From: Proteiniphilum sp. UBA4084
GTDB taxonomy: Bacteria > Bacteroidota > Bacteroidia > Bacteroidales > Dysgonomonadaceae
NCBI GenBank assembly: GCA_002383605.1
Contig: DFYK01000109.1
Coordinates: 1 to 22,329, forward strand
Reading direction: 5' to 3'
Length of the DNA: 22,329 nucleotides
The translations under genes and the position numbers were made by a program. The notes beneath the pieces are model-generated. The model made no database searches. It worked only from the letters and a program-made list of their open reading frames with translations, and had not been told where the DNA came from. Below are positions 1 through 7,302 of the stretch, one piece after another; within the stretch, counting starts at the first letter, position 1; every line of letters starts with the position of its first letter.

Positions 1-692
1 TTGCTGCGTCGGATAAATTCAATTGCACTGTTGGCAACCTTTGTATCTCCAAGTTCATTTGCAGCCTCACCCTCAACTGCTTCCCAACGGTCTGAACCGG
101 AATAAACCTCCACTCCGGGAGTAAGTTTTGGTGGTTTGCGTCTTGCAATATTATAAGCCTCTTCAGCTGACACGTACGATGGAGGATTGGTGTTTACAGG
201 CTCTTGATATCTGCGGGGTTCACCCCCCTCAGTCCATGCTTCCGTATCGTCTATTCCACCGTGAAATACTTTTCCCGTACGGAGCGAAGCATAGCCATAC
301 TGTTTAAAATATTTTGGCAGACTCACCCACTCGGGGTAGGTGGCACCAAACCATTCACGGTTGCTGTAGAGGCCGCTTGTGGTAGGGCGACGACCTGTAA
401 GGAGGGATGCCCGTGACGGACCGCTCAGCGGGTACTGACAATATGCCCTTTCAAATCTCACCCCCCTGTTTGCCAGATTATCCAGATTTGGGGTAATTGC
501 CATCCCGCTGCCATAAACATTTAGTTCTGTGCGCATATCATCAGATATCAGGAACAGAACATTCATAGGTTTTTTCGAATCACTACGGGCTTCAGGTTCA
601 ACAACAGATTGCGAAAAAATATTGGTCAGTGACACCGAACCCATTAACAATCCAGCGGTATATAATTTTGTTTTATGTATATTCATTTTCAT
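1..692 (-). CDS. Sulfatase (formylglycine-dependent, serine type; iduronate-2-sulfatase-like), N-terminal part, cut by the window edge
   Basis: This gene reads right to left from ATG at 692 (a second in-frame ATG lies at 686) and stays open to base 1, so about 230 residues are visible of a family usually near 450-550. A hydrophobic signal peptide covers roughly residues 10-30 and ends near FSQ, which suggests periplasmic export. The N-terminal metal-binding Asp pair of type I sulfatases is at D51-D52 (LISDD). The signature SGPSRASLLTGR places the residue converted to formylglycine at Ser90, so maturation would need an anaerobic (anSME-type) enzyme. K141 and H144 in GKVFHGG match the iduronate-2-sulfatase-like branch, probably SulfAtlas S1_7; that subfamily is an inference. 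It lies 88 bases after susD-1 on the same strand and is probably co-transcribed. The actual sulfated sugar is unknown. Confidence 0.93.
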   Translation of the reverse strand, partial: MKMNIHKTKLYTAGLLMGSVSLTNIFSQSVVEPEARSDSKKPMNVLFLISDDMRTELNVYGSGMAITPNLDNLANRGVRFERAYCQYPLSGPSRASLLTGRRPTTSGLYSNREWFGATYPEWVSLPKYFKQYGYASLRTGKVFHGGIDDTEAWTEGGEPRRYQEPVNTNPPSYVSAEEAYNIARRKPPKLTPGVEVYSGSDRWEAVEGEAANELGDTKVANSAIEFIRRS

Positions 693-711
693 ACCGTGGT
701 ATTCTTTTAAA

Positions 712-747
712 GATATTGAGCAGCAATAAATATTGCCGCTCAATATC
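712..747 (-). promoter_or_regulatory. Strong intercistronic stem-loop between susD-1 and the sulfatase gene
   Basis: The arms GATATTGAGC (712-721) and GCTCAATATC (738-747) are perfect inverted repeats. Inside them GCAATA (723-728) and TATTGC (731-736) also pair, with a single mismatch between the two helices. On the minus-strand transcript the hairpin is followed only by a short TTTAAAA run, so it is a weak terminator at best. Its place, just after susD and before an enzyme gene, fits a transcript-stabilising or attenuating hairpin that lets susCD mRNA exceed that of the downstream gene. That role is inference; the pairing is directly visible. Confidence 0.6.
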
Positions 748-780
748 AATCAAATATTCATATTAATCTAATTTTACAAT

Positions 781-3027
781 CTAATTGTAACCCGGATTTT
801 GATAAGCTGCTTTCGCTGTTTCATCCAGCAGATTTCCGTTTTCATCGGTAAGCATATCCATAAATGCCTGCGGGAATGGTTTGAATGTATTGAAAGGGCT
901 AAATGCACCTTTACCGTTCCCGGTCTGTCCTTGCGTACCATTCACATTATCAGACACCGGCCAGTGATTTTGCAGGGAAGATCCCATTTGCTGGTGCCAC
1001 ATAATTCTGTCTGCCTGAATACCTGCATGATGAATTCCTTCATAAAGCGTAAGTTCACCGATCATCTCTCTGGTCAGTTCATTGTAAATAAAATGAACGA
1101 ATCTTTGTAAATCGGTTGTGGCACTGGAGGGATAGTTCTCTGCATTTGAATTGATTGAAGTACCATCCCAGTATGAAGCATCAATTTTCATATCCGATAT
1201 CCTGTTCTCAGTTACTGTATAAGGATACTGTTTCTCTGAAGAGCTCAGTTTCTCTGCACCCGGATACAACCTTGCAAGCACTTCCGCACGATTCTCACCC
1301 GGCTTGTATGCTGCTCTTTCTCTTACTTTATTGATATCGTTAATTGCCGAAGTAAAATTACCTTTACGTCCATAAGCTTCTGCTCTTATCAGGTATGTTT
1401 CTGCTATTCTGAACATTGCCACATTTCGGCTTCCATATTCAGAGTTGATGGCCTCCCTGTTCAGGTCGATATGTTTTTTTACGGTTGCAGCAACACCAAT
1501 ACCAAACTCCAAGCCCACGTTGTTAGCTTGGTAATCATCACTACCGTCTCTCCTGTAATAATATTTATCTCCATCTTTTGTCCAACGGGGATACAAAACA
1601 TAAGGCTGCGCTTTGGCTACTTCAATCGGAATTGCAGTCTCTTTTGTGTTTTCCAAAAAGACAAGGCCTAAATCACCTTTTCCTATCTTACGTTCTCCGG
1701 CAACAGCTGGACGTCCATTCCACGATTCACGGTCATACGTAGGTAAAATGTTTGCATTAAAATATGCAGCCTCATCAGCAGACCATTTTTTTGTACCGTT
1801 TTTAGCGTCTTTATAACTGTAATAATCAACATCATTAGCTCCTTCGGAAAGCATTGCCTTGTATTCTATCAGGAATGTCTTTTCGAACCTTGAGTCAGAC
1901 TGTTTATTGGTGAATACATCATATCCCCAGTCGTTGGTTCTCATCCTCACATTTTGATGCCCATATTCCCATGTACGGTTGGGTAAACCCCAAAGTGCGC
2001 GCACATAATTACAGGTCATGTAGCATTGAAAGCGCATTCCGTAACGGGTATTGGCCAGTTTGGGACCAAAGGAAGCAGCTAAAATAATCTCTGAATTATT
2101 TTCAGATGGGTATGAACCTTTTGCAGTAGCAAAAATATCTGCATAATTATCGGCCAGTTTGTAATTCGGACTATTGATTACCTGTGTGGCAAAAAAGATA
2201 CAAGAATCGAGGTCTGTTGCTACATTTCCTTTATAAAGCATTCCTAAATGAGCATTTGGATTCGAATGATCGATCGTGCCATCAGCTTTCCTGTATTGTT
2301 TGAAGTTGGCCCCCTGCGCTCTTTGCAGATAAAGTTTAGCAAGAAGATGTGCAGCTGCACCTTTTGATACCCGCTCCCTGACTTCAGTTGATCCGCCTTC
2401 AAATGCTGTTGCGGGAAGATTATCATAGCAGAATCTCAAATCACCAATAATCTGTTTGTAGATCTCTTCAGATGTTGATTTCGGGAAATTGTACGAATCC
2501 GGCAATGAGTTGTTGCTTTTCAGTGTCATGTGCACGTCACCCAGAGAAGTGTTAAGCATATAATATACCCATGCTCTGGTAAACAAGGCCTCAGACATTC
2601 TTTCGGCAGCATACTTTTTATCTGTGGCAAAACGCCCCAGTGCTTTTCCGTCTCTTATTGTTTCTACTGCCCTGTTGCAATTATTTATTGTAGGATATCC
2701 TCCCAGTAATTGTTTTGCGTAATATCCCATCAGATTGTTGGTATAGTTACCCGCTCCTCCGGCAGGAGTCCATACTGTAGGAGAATAAATATCCCAGGAA
2801 TTATCTCCTCTTATTTCAGCATCTGATCCCACATGAAACATGTAAGATCCTTCTTCCCATCCATATTTCCATCTCAGGGCATCGTAAGTTCCGTTTATGA
2901 GTTGTTCCAATCCGTCCTCAGTATTAAAATAATCCTGAGTAATCGTAGAAACCATCTTTTCGTCCAAAAAACTATCGGAACAAGCTAATATTCCTAAAGA
3001 TAATAATATAATAATGTACTTTTTCAT
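781..3027 (-). CDS. susD: SusD/RagB-family surface glycan-binding lipoprotein (long variant, 748 aa)
   Basis: This is the partner of the adjacent SusC porin: an outer-membrane lipoprotein that binds glycan at the cell surface and closes over the porin as a lid. The start MKKYIIILLSLGILACSD is a lipoprotein signal with lipid-anchored Cys16. The N-terminal SusD pattern follows (DSFLDEK, then QDYFNTEDGLEQLINGTYDA). The usual helical core segment with TYLIRAEAYGRKGNF lies in the later half. Near the C-terminus are ELTREMIGELTLYEG and FKPFPQAFMDM, ending QNPGYN, all typical of SusD. At 748 residues it is clearly longer than many SusD proteins and than the 539-residue SusD in the right arm; the extra length seems to sit in the middle (about residues 330-540). 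It starts 12 bases after the susC-1 stop. Family assignment is secure; the ligand is unknown. Confidence 0.96.
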   Translation of the reverse strand: MKKYIIILLSLGILACSDSFLDEKMVSTITQDYFNTEDGLEQLINGTYDALRWKYGWEEGSYMFHVGSDAEIRGDNSWDIYSPTVWTPAGGAGNYTNNLMGYYAKQLLGGYPTINNCNRAVETIRDGKALGRFATDKKYAAERMSEALFTRAWVYYMLNTSLGDVHMTLKSNNSLPDSYNFPKSTSEEIYKQIIGDLRFCYDNLPATAFEGGSTEVRERVSKGAAAHLLAKLYLQRAQGANFKQYRKADGTIDHSNPNAHLGMLYKGNVATDLDSCIFFATQVINSPNYKLADNYADIFATAKGSYPSENNSEIILAASFGPKLANTRYGMRFQCYMTCNYVRALWGLPNRTWEYGHQNVRMRTNDWGYDVFTNKQSDSRFEKTFLIEYKAMLSEGANDVDYYSYKDAKNGTKKWSADEAAYFNANILPTYDRESWNGRPAVAGERKIGKGDLGLVFLENTKETAIPIEVAKAQPYVLYPRWTKDGDKYYYRRDGSDDYQANNVGLEFGIGVAATVKKHIDLNREAINSEYGSRNVAMFRIAETYLIRAEAYGRKGNFTSAINDINKVRERAAYKPGENRAEVLARLYPGAEKLSSSEKQYPYTVTENRISDMKIDASYWDGTSINSNAENYPSSATTDLQRFVHFIYNELTREMIGELTLYEGIHHAGIQADRIMWHQQMGSSLQNHWPVSDNVNGTQGQTGNGKGAFSPFNTFKPFPQAFMDMLTDENGNLLDETAKAAYQNPGYN

Positions 3028-3039
3028 AACTACTTCAAT

Positions 3040-6000
3040 TTAAAATCCAAATCTTAATCCAATTACATAACTACGCATCAATGCAGTGTTGTTGGTTTGT
3101 CCTCCTGCCATTGCACCTGATTTTGAATCCCAGCCATTCACATCATCGGGGTTGATACCCACTTTTACAAGATCACCTCCAAAAATAAATGGATTAATAA
3201 CCTGTCCGTAAAGCTGCATATTGGAAAGATTGTATTTCTTCAGGTTCTTTTCAGGGAATGTATACGATAGAGATATATTCCTAACAGCCACCATATTACC
3301 GCTAGCATAATTCATTGCATCTGAGCTGCTGCTGTGTACTTTCGTCGTGGGTTGAGGATATCTTCCGGATGTATTTTCAGGACTCCACACATCTTTTTCC
3401 ACTCTTCTGCCATAAGTTTGCAACAAACCATAATAAAGGTTCCCTATGCGGGCATAAACAAAGAAGTTCAGTTGCAGATTTTTGTATGTAAAGGTGTTGG
3501 TAATACCTCCCACCCATTTAGGTCTGTTGGAACCAAGGATCTTGGCATCATCGTCGTTAATTTTTCCGAATCCATTATCCATCAGGGTGATGGTCTCTCC
3601 GGAAGCCAGTGTGTAGGTTACCGAACCTTCGGTACCAGCCGGAACTACTTCCATGGGCTGCTGATCTACGAGCTTAACCTGACCCGGAATATAGGTCAAT
3701 TTTCCTACTGTTTTGTAAATATCCATCAGGTAACGATCTTCTTCTGTATCCTGCCACAAGCGGTCATATTGATAATCTCGCATCACCCGGATTGGTTGTC
3801 CGATAAACCATCCATTACTCTTATCATCCTGTTTACCTTTAGCCAGCTCCACGATCTCTTCTTTATTGGTTGACCAGTTGAAATCTGTTTCCCATGTAAA
3901 ATCGGGGGTACTGATATTTACAGTTGATAAATTCACCTCGAATCCTTTGTTACGTGTTTTTCCAACGTTCGACTGAATACTTACATACCCTAAAATAGCA
4001 GGAATCGAACGATCCATCAGCAAGTCGGAAGTATTTGCTTCATAATACTCTATAGAACCGCTTATCCTGTTTTTAAACAAAGCAAAATCCAATCCCAGGT
4101 TTGTCTGTGCCGTCTTTTCCCAGCCTAATGAATAGTTGGGCATCACCGATGCTTTTGCTCCTGCAACTTCTGTATTGTTGAATACCTGGTTGGCACCCAT
4201 CAGCGATCCCGATGTACTGTAAGCTCCTACTGCAGAGTTGCCTGTAACACCCCATCCGTATCTCAGCTTCAACTGGTCAACCCAGTTTATTTCCTGCATA
4301 AACCGTTCCTGCTCCAATTTCCATGCAACAGCCAATGAGGGGAAAAAGTCCCATTTATTTCCGGGAGCAAGAACAGAAGATCCGTCCCAGCGACCTGTAG
4401 CAGTGAGCAGATATTTATTCATTAATGAGTAATTTACCCTTCCCATGTATGAAGCCAAGGCATACTTTGAGAAGCCCGAGCCATATCCATGAGGTTTACC
4501 CACTGAATTATCAGATAAAGAGTACCAAAGAGCTGATGAATACAGTAGATCTTGCGACCTTACCCATAGGTTTTCACTTCTTGTTTCCTGAGCCGACTGC
4601 AGCAACGTTACATTTAACGCGTGCATATCGCCGAAGTTTTTATTGGCATACAGCAAGTTTTCCAATACCCAGGAAAAACTGGTTGCATTTCTGTTGTATC
4701 CTGTCATGGGTACTGATGCGGGTGGTTTTGAACCAATGGGATTGGTATAGTCTTTATCATAAAAACTACCGTTGCGTGTGTGTCTGAACTGAGCTCCGAG
4801 ATTCATGCGGTACTTCAGCCATGAAGTTATGTCTATTTCCGCAAAATTACTGCTCATCACCGAGTACGCCCTGTCTTCATTTATTCCGTTTGCAATATTC
4901 ACCAGCACATTATCTCCGGAAGGGCCAAATCCCGAACCGGGATTCATTAGATTGCCCTCTTCATCGTAAGCAGGGGCATATGGCAGCAATGCCAGCGCCT
5001 GTCCATAAGAGTCTTTGGCGGTAGAGTTGCCGGAATTATTCATCATCCCGTAATTCTGAATTGAATAGTTTGCATTTAATGATGCGCCTACATTCAGCCA
5101 TTTAACCGGATTCACGTTTCCGTTGATGTTAGCGGTAAAACGCTCATAATCCTGGTCGACCATGGGTGATTCCTGCTGCAGATAGGAAACTGACATATAA
5201 AGCTTGGATCTGTCAGAACCGGATGATAAAGATATCTGGTGATTATTGGTAATACCCGTACGGGTAACCAGATCTGGCCAGTTTTGATCAAACAAAGTCG
5301 ATGCATTATAAACAGGTACCTGATCGGCATACCCCAAAGCTTTTTCTTCGGCTGTAGCAGGCCTTAACACCTGATTACCATTAGAGTCAAGTTGATAGGC
5401 TGTTCCTAAGATTCGGCGCATATAATTCTGACTGCCCATGAAAAGCACCATATCCCGCTCCATATCAGGAGCATTGCCGTAAGCTCCACCATAAGTCCCG
5501 CCGTTGATATATGATGAACGCTGCCAGTTGAGCAGTTCGCCCGAGTTCATATAATCAGTCAGTTCATCTATCCGGTTAAATGAAACCGAACCATCATAGC
5601 CAACGGTCACTCGTCCTTCCGTGCCTTTCTTGGTTTGTACCAAAATAACACCGTTCGCACCACGTGAACCATAAATTGCTGTGGCTGATGCATCTTTTAG
5701 TACCTCAATCGAGGAAATATCATTCGGATTTATATCCGCCATTGAGCCCGATGCAAGCGGGATACCGTCCACAACATACAGCGGTTCATTTGATGCGTTG
5801 ATGGATCTATTTCCCCTGATTCTGATGGAGGCAAGTTCTCCCGGCCTGTTATTTGAACTGATATCAACACCGGTAACTTTTCCCTGAAGCGCCTGAAGCG
5901 CGTTCTGCACCGGACGCTCCTTAATCTGTTCTTCCGTTACTCTTGACAGAGCGCCGGTTAAGTCGCTTTTTTTCTGAACTCCATAACCAACCACAATTAA

Positions 6001-6357
6001 TTCCTCGAGAGCCTGCGTATCCTCAACAAGAACAATCCGAATATTGGTTTGGGCACCCACAGGTATAGTCTGCGTTACATAACCAATATAGGAAATTTGT
6101 AATACATTATCGGCCGAAACATGACTCAAGGAGAAATTCCCTTCAACGTCGGTCGTCGTGCCATTTGTTGTGCCTACGACTAAAATTGTTGCTCCAATTA
6201 CGGGAGTACCGTTATTATCAACAATATTTCCGATAACTGTCTTTGTTTGAGCAAACACAGTTGTCGAGCATGTTAACAATATCACGGCCAAAAACAGCTG
6301 GTAGAACTGTTTCGTCGTTAGGAAGCCTTTTTTAAGTCTTTCTTTAAAATTTTTCAT
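3040..6357 (-). CDS. susC: SusC/RagA-family TonB-dependent outer-membrane glycan transporter (1105 aa)
   Basis: This is an outer-membrane beta-barrel that imports oligosaccharides using TonB energy, paired with the SusD encoded 12 bases downstream. The signal peptide spans about residues 1-36 and ends TTVFAQ. A carboxypeptidase-regulatory-like (CarbopepD_reg_2) domain follows at about 38-115 (GNIVDNNGTPVIGATI, then VEGNFSLS). Next is the segment EELIVVGYG typical of SusC proteins. The plug domain runs from about 130 to 250, with IRIRGNRSIN, PLYVVDGIPL, IEVLKDASATAIYGSRGANG and VQTKKG. The rest is the barrel, ending in an aromatic C-terminus (IGLRFGF) as expected for BAM-assembled porins. No N-terminal STN domain or FecR/anti-sigma pair is visible, so regulation by an ECF sigma factor is not indicated here. 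It is the first gene of the left arm and is transcribed away from susC-2. Family assignment is secure; the substrate cannot be read from sequence. Confidence 0.97.
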   Translation of the reverse strand: MKNFKERLKKGFLTTKQFYQLFLAVILLTCSTTVFAQTKTVIGNIVDNNGTPVIGATILVVGTTNGTTTDVEGNFSLSHVSADNVLQISYIGYVTQTIPVGAQTNIRIVLVEDTQALEELIVVGYGVQKKSDLTGALSRVTEEQIKERPVQNALQALQGKVTGVDISSNNRPGELASIRIRGNRSINASNEPLYVVDGIPLASGSMADINPNDISSIEVLKDASATAIYGSRGANGVILVQTKKGTEGRVTVGYDGSVSFNRIDELTDYMNSGELLNWQRSSYINGGTYGGAYGNAPDMERDMVLFMGSQNYMRRILGTAYQLDSNGNQVLRPATAEEKALGYADQVPVYNASTLFDQNWPDLVTRTGITNNHQISLSSGSDRSKLYMSVSYLQQESPMVDQDYERFTANINGNVNPVKWLNVGASLNANYSIQNYGMMNNSGNSTAKDSYGQALALLPYAPAYDEEGNLMNPGSGFGPSGDNVLVNIANGINEDRAYSVMSSNFAEIDITSWLKYRMNLGAQFRHTRNGSFYDKDYTNPIGSKPPASVPMTGYNRNATSFSWVLENLLYANKNFGDMHALNVTLLQSAQETRSENLWVRSQDLLYSSALWYSLSDNSVGKPHGYGSGFSKYALASYMGRVNYSLMNKYLLTATGRWDGSSVLAPGNKWDFFPSLAVAWKLEQERFMQEINWVDQLKLRYGWGVTGNSAVGAYSTSGSLMGANQVFNNTEVAGAKASVMPNYSLGWEKTAQTNLGLDFALFKNRISGSIEYYEANTSDLLMDRSIPAILGYVSIQSNVGKTRNKGFEVNLSTVNISTPDFTWETDFNWSTNKEEIVELAKGKQDDKSNGWFIGQPIRVMRDYQYDRLWQDTEEDRYLMDIYKTVGKLTYIPGQVKLVDQQPMEVVPAGTEGSVTYTLASGETITLMDNGFGKINDDDAKILGSNRPKWVGGITNTFTYKNLQLNFFVYARIGNLYYGLLQTYGRRVEKDVWSPENTSGRYPQPTTKVHSSSSDAMNYASGNMVAVRNISLSYTFPEKNLKKYNLSNMQLYGQVINPFIFGGDLVKVGINPDDVNGWDSKSGAMAGGQTNNTALMRSYVIGLRFGF

Positions 6358-6610
6358 CTCATCCCTTTTAATGATTAGACATTTGTTAATTTTGTTTTCC
6401 GTTTATAGATATTAATTACTTTTTATCGACTGCAATTTTATTAAATCTTTTCCAAAGCAAGACTATGTTTTTTGTCTTTTAGCTATACTATTTGACATTT
6501 TTTTCGATTCCTAAAACAAATGTCTATCATTTCAACAATTTATAAGCAATACCAGGATGGGATACGCACTTGTTTTTCGTTATATATTCCTTATGTTTCG
6601 CTTATATTTT

Positions 6611-6628
6611 GATAAGGAGATGATAAGG
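6611..6628. repeat. Short direct repeat GATAAGG x2, 11-base period
   Basis: GATAAGG occurs at 6611-6617 and again at 6622-6628. The two copies start 11 bases apart, about one helical turn, so a protein binding both would contact the same face of the DNA. A third GATAA is at 6648-6652. Direct repeats of this kind can be sites for AraC-type DNA-binding domains, including those of hybrid two-component PUL regulators; that reading is inference. The words are short and A+T-rich, so chance is a real alternative. Confidence 0.3.
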
Positions 6629-6806
6629 GAGTACCGACGAAGAACCGGATAAAAGTCGTAATAATCCAATGAAAAATACAATTATCATTTAGCTTATCTT
6701 TTAAATCATTTTTCACAGTTACAGGCATCATTTTTCCCCTAATTTTGAAACCGAAATATGAGCAATCGAAATTTTATTTTCGAGAAGTTTCATAAAATCG
6801 TCTGAC

Positions 6807-6829
6807 AATCAAACCAAAACCATTTGATT
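6807..6829. promoter_or_regulatory. Inverted repeat AATCAAA / TTTGATT
   Basis: AATCAAA at 6807-6813 and TTTGATT at 6823-6829 form perfect 7-base arms around a 9-base spacer. A run of eight T follows at 6838-6845, eight bases beyond the stem. It shares the half-site ATCAA/TTGAT with the palindrome at 6905-6919, and another AATCAAA lies at 6957-6963. It could be an operator, or a weak plus-strand terminator-like hairpin. The stem is A+T-rich and the T run is not adjacent, so an operator reading is preferred at low confidence. Confidence 0.3.
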
Positions 6830-6904
6830 TACACAGATTTTTTTTGTAATTCAGATATTCGAAACTTTCTGAGATATGGAGAGATCAAACAATTGTAATA
6901 GAAA

Positions 6905-6931
6905 TTATCAATTTGATAAAATAATTTATCA
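6905..6931. promoter_or_regulatory. Two overlapping palindromes (operator-like) upstream of susC-2
   Basis: TTATCAA-T-TTGATAA at 6905-6919 is a perfect 15-base palindrome around one central base. Its right arm also takes part in a second perfect palindrome, TGATAAA-ATAA-TTTATCA, at 6914-6931. The block therefore holds three alternating copies of one half-site, a layout common for dimeric repressors or activators. It lies about 370 bases before susC-2 and 550 before susC-1, in the shared divergent region. The symmetry is directly visible; the function is inference, and the A+T-rich background raises the chance of accidental palindromes. Confidence 0.4.
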
Positions 6932-7081
6932 TGACCAAAATAATTCTAAATTACCAAATCAAACATCTAAATGATCATGATTTATAACATACTTACTGCG
7001 AGTTCTATATGGAATAATAAAACAGTATGTGAAGACAGGGATCTGATCGAGTTTGTATTTATTCGGGGGACACCTGATCCA

Positions 7082-7145
7082 CTTCGACAGGCTGCTGACC
7101 TGAAGGACAGCCCCTGGACTGTCTGGGAGGTATTGCAGCCTGAAG
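7082..7145. repeat. G+C-rich 64-base imperfect palindrome (REP/MITE-like hairpin)
   Basis: CAGGCTGC (7088-7095) pairs with GCAGCCTG (7135-7142). Outside this CTT (7082-7084) pairs with AAG (7143-7145) across a 3-base bulge. Inside it ACCT (7098-7101) pairs with AGGT (7128-7131), and GACAG (7106-7110) pairs with CTGTC (7119-7123) around an 8-base loop. Bases 7081-7140 are 60% G+C, in sharp contrast to the flanks. The left arm begins CTTCGACAGGCT, which resembles the arms of REP-like palindromes common in many bacterial genomes. It may be such a repeat, a structured leader of susC-2, or a remnant of inserted DNA. No transposase or target-site duplication is seen. Confidence 0.45.
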
Positions 7146-7302
7146 CGTATGACTACCAAAGAGATGATAATGATTAAAGTTCTGACTCATATTTAGCCCG
7201 TGGTAGAGAAAACTAAAGAATAATCACACAAGCAAACCATGCCGAATACTTTAATATGCGGCAATACTGTGAATAGAGTAAATTAAATCAGTAAGACCAA
7301 AC

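Larger units (their letters stand above)
6358..7302. other. Divergent A+T-rich intergenic region between the two susC genes
   Basis: These 945 bases separate two divergent transcription units and must contain both susC promoters. Most of it is very A+T-rich, apart from a G+C-rich block at about 7071-7160. No full Bacteroidota promoter (TTTG, 19-21 bases, TAnnTTTG) could be placed convincingly for either susC. Visible structure includes a cluster of GATAA/TTATC words, palindromes at 6807-6829 and 6905-6931, a near-tandem GATAAGG pair at 6611-6628, and a hairpin at 7082-7145. An open frame from 6971 to 7177 on the plus strand (68 codons) crosses the hairpin. I do not recognise its product, and it lacks a signal peptide or domain, so it is not called a gene. 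Confidence 0.7.

Noticed and set aside
775..789. Small palindrome TACAAT-CTA-ATTGTA over the susD-1 stop codon
   Set aside because: It is short, A+T-rich and centred on the stop; too weak to call a terminator next to the much stronger hairpin at 712-747.
3334..3873. 179-codon plus-strand frame opposite susC-1
   Set aside because: It is antisense to the conserved SusC barrel and has no family features.
6740..6747. TAATTTTG, a match to the Bacteroidota -7 element on the plus strand
   Set aside because: No TTTG-like -33 element lies 19-21 bases upstream, and it would give a leader of about 550 bases for susC-2. A second TAATTTTG at 6387 points the wrong way for susC-1.
6971..7177. 68-codon plus-strand frame in the divergent intergenic region, and a 66-codon minus-strand frame over the same stretch
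   Set aside because: Both cross the G+C-rich hairpin, neither resembles a known family, and the open frames can be explained by the local base composition. Kept only as a comment on the region.
6358..7302. Invertible promoter or phase-variable switch between the divergent susC genes
   Set aside because: Such switches need a pair of matching inverted repeats flanking a promoter and usually a recombinase nearby. No suitable long pair or recombinase gene is visible.
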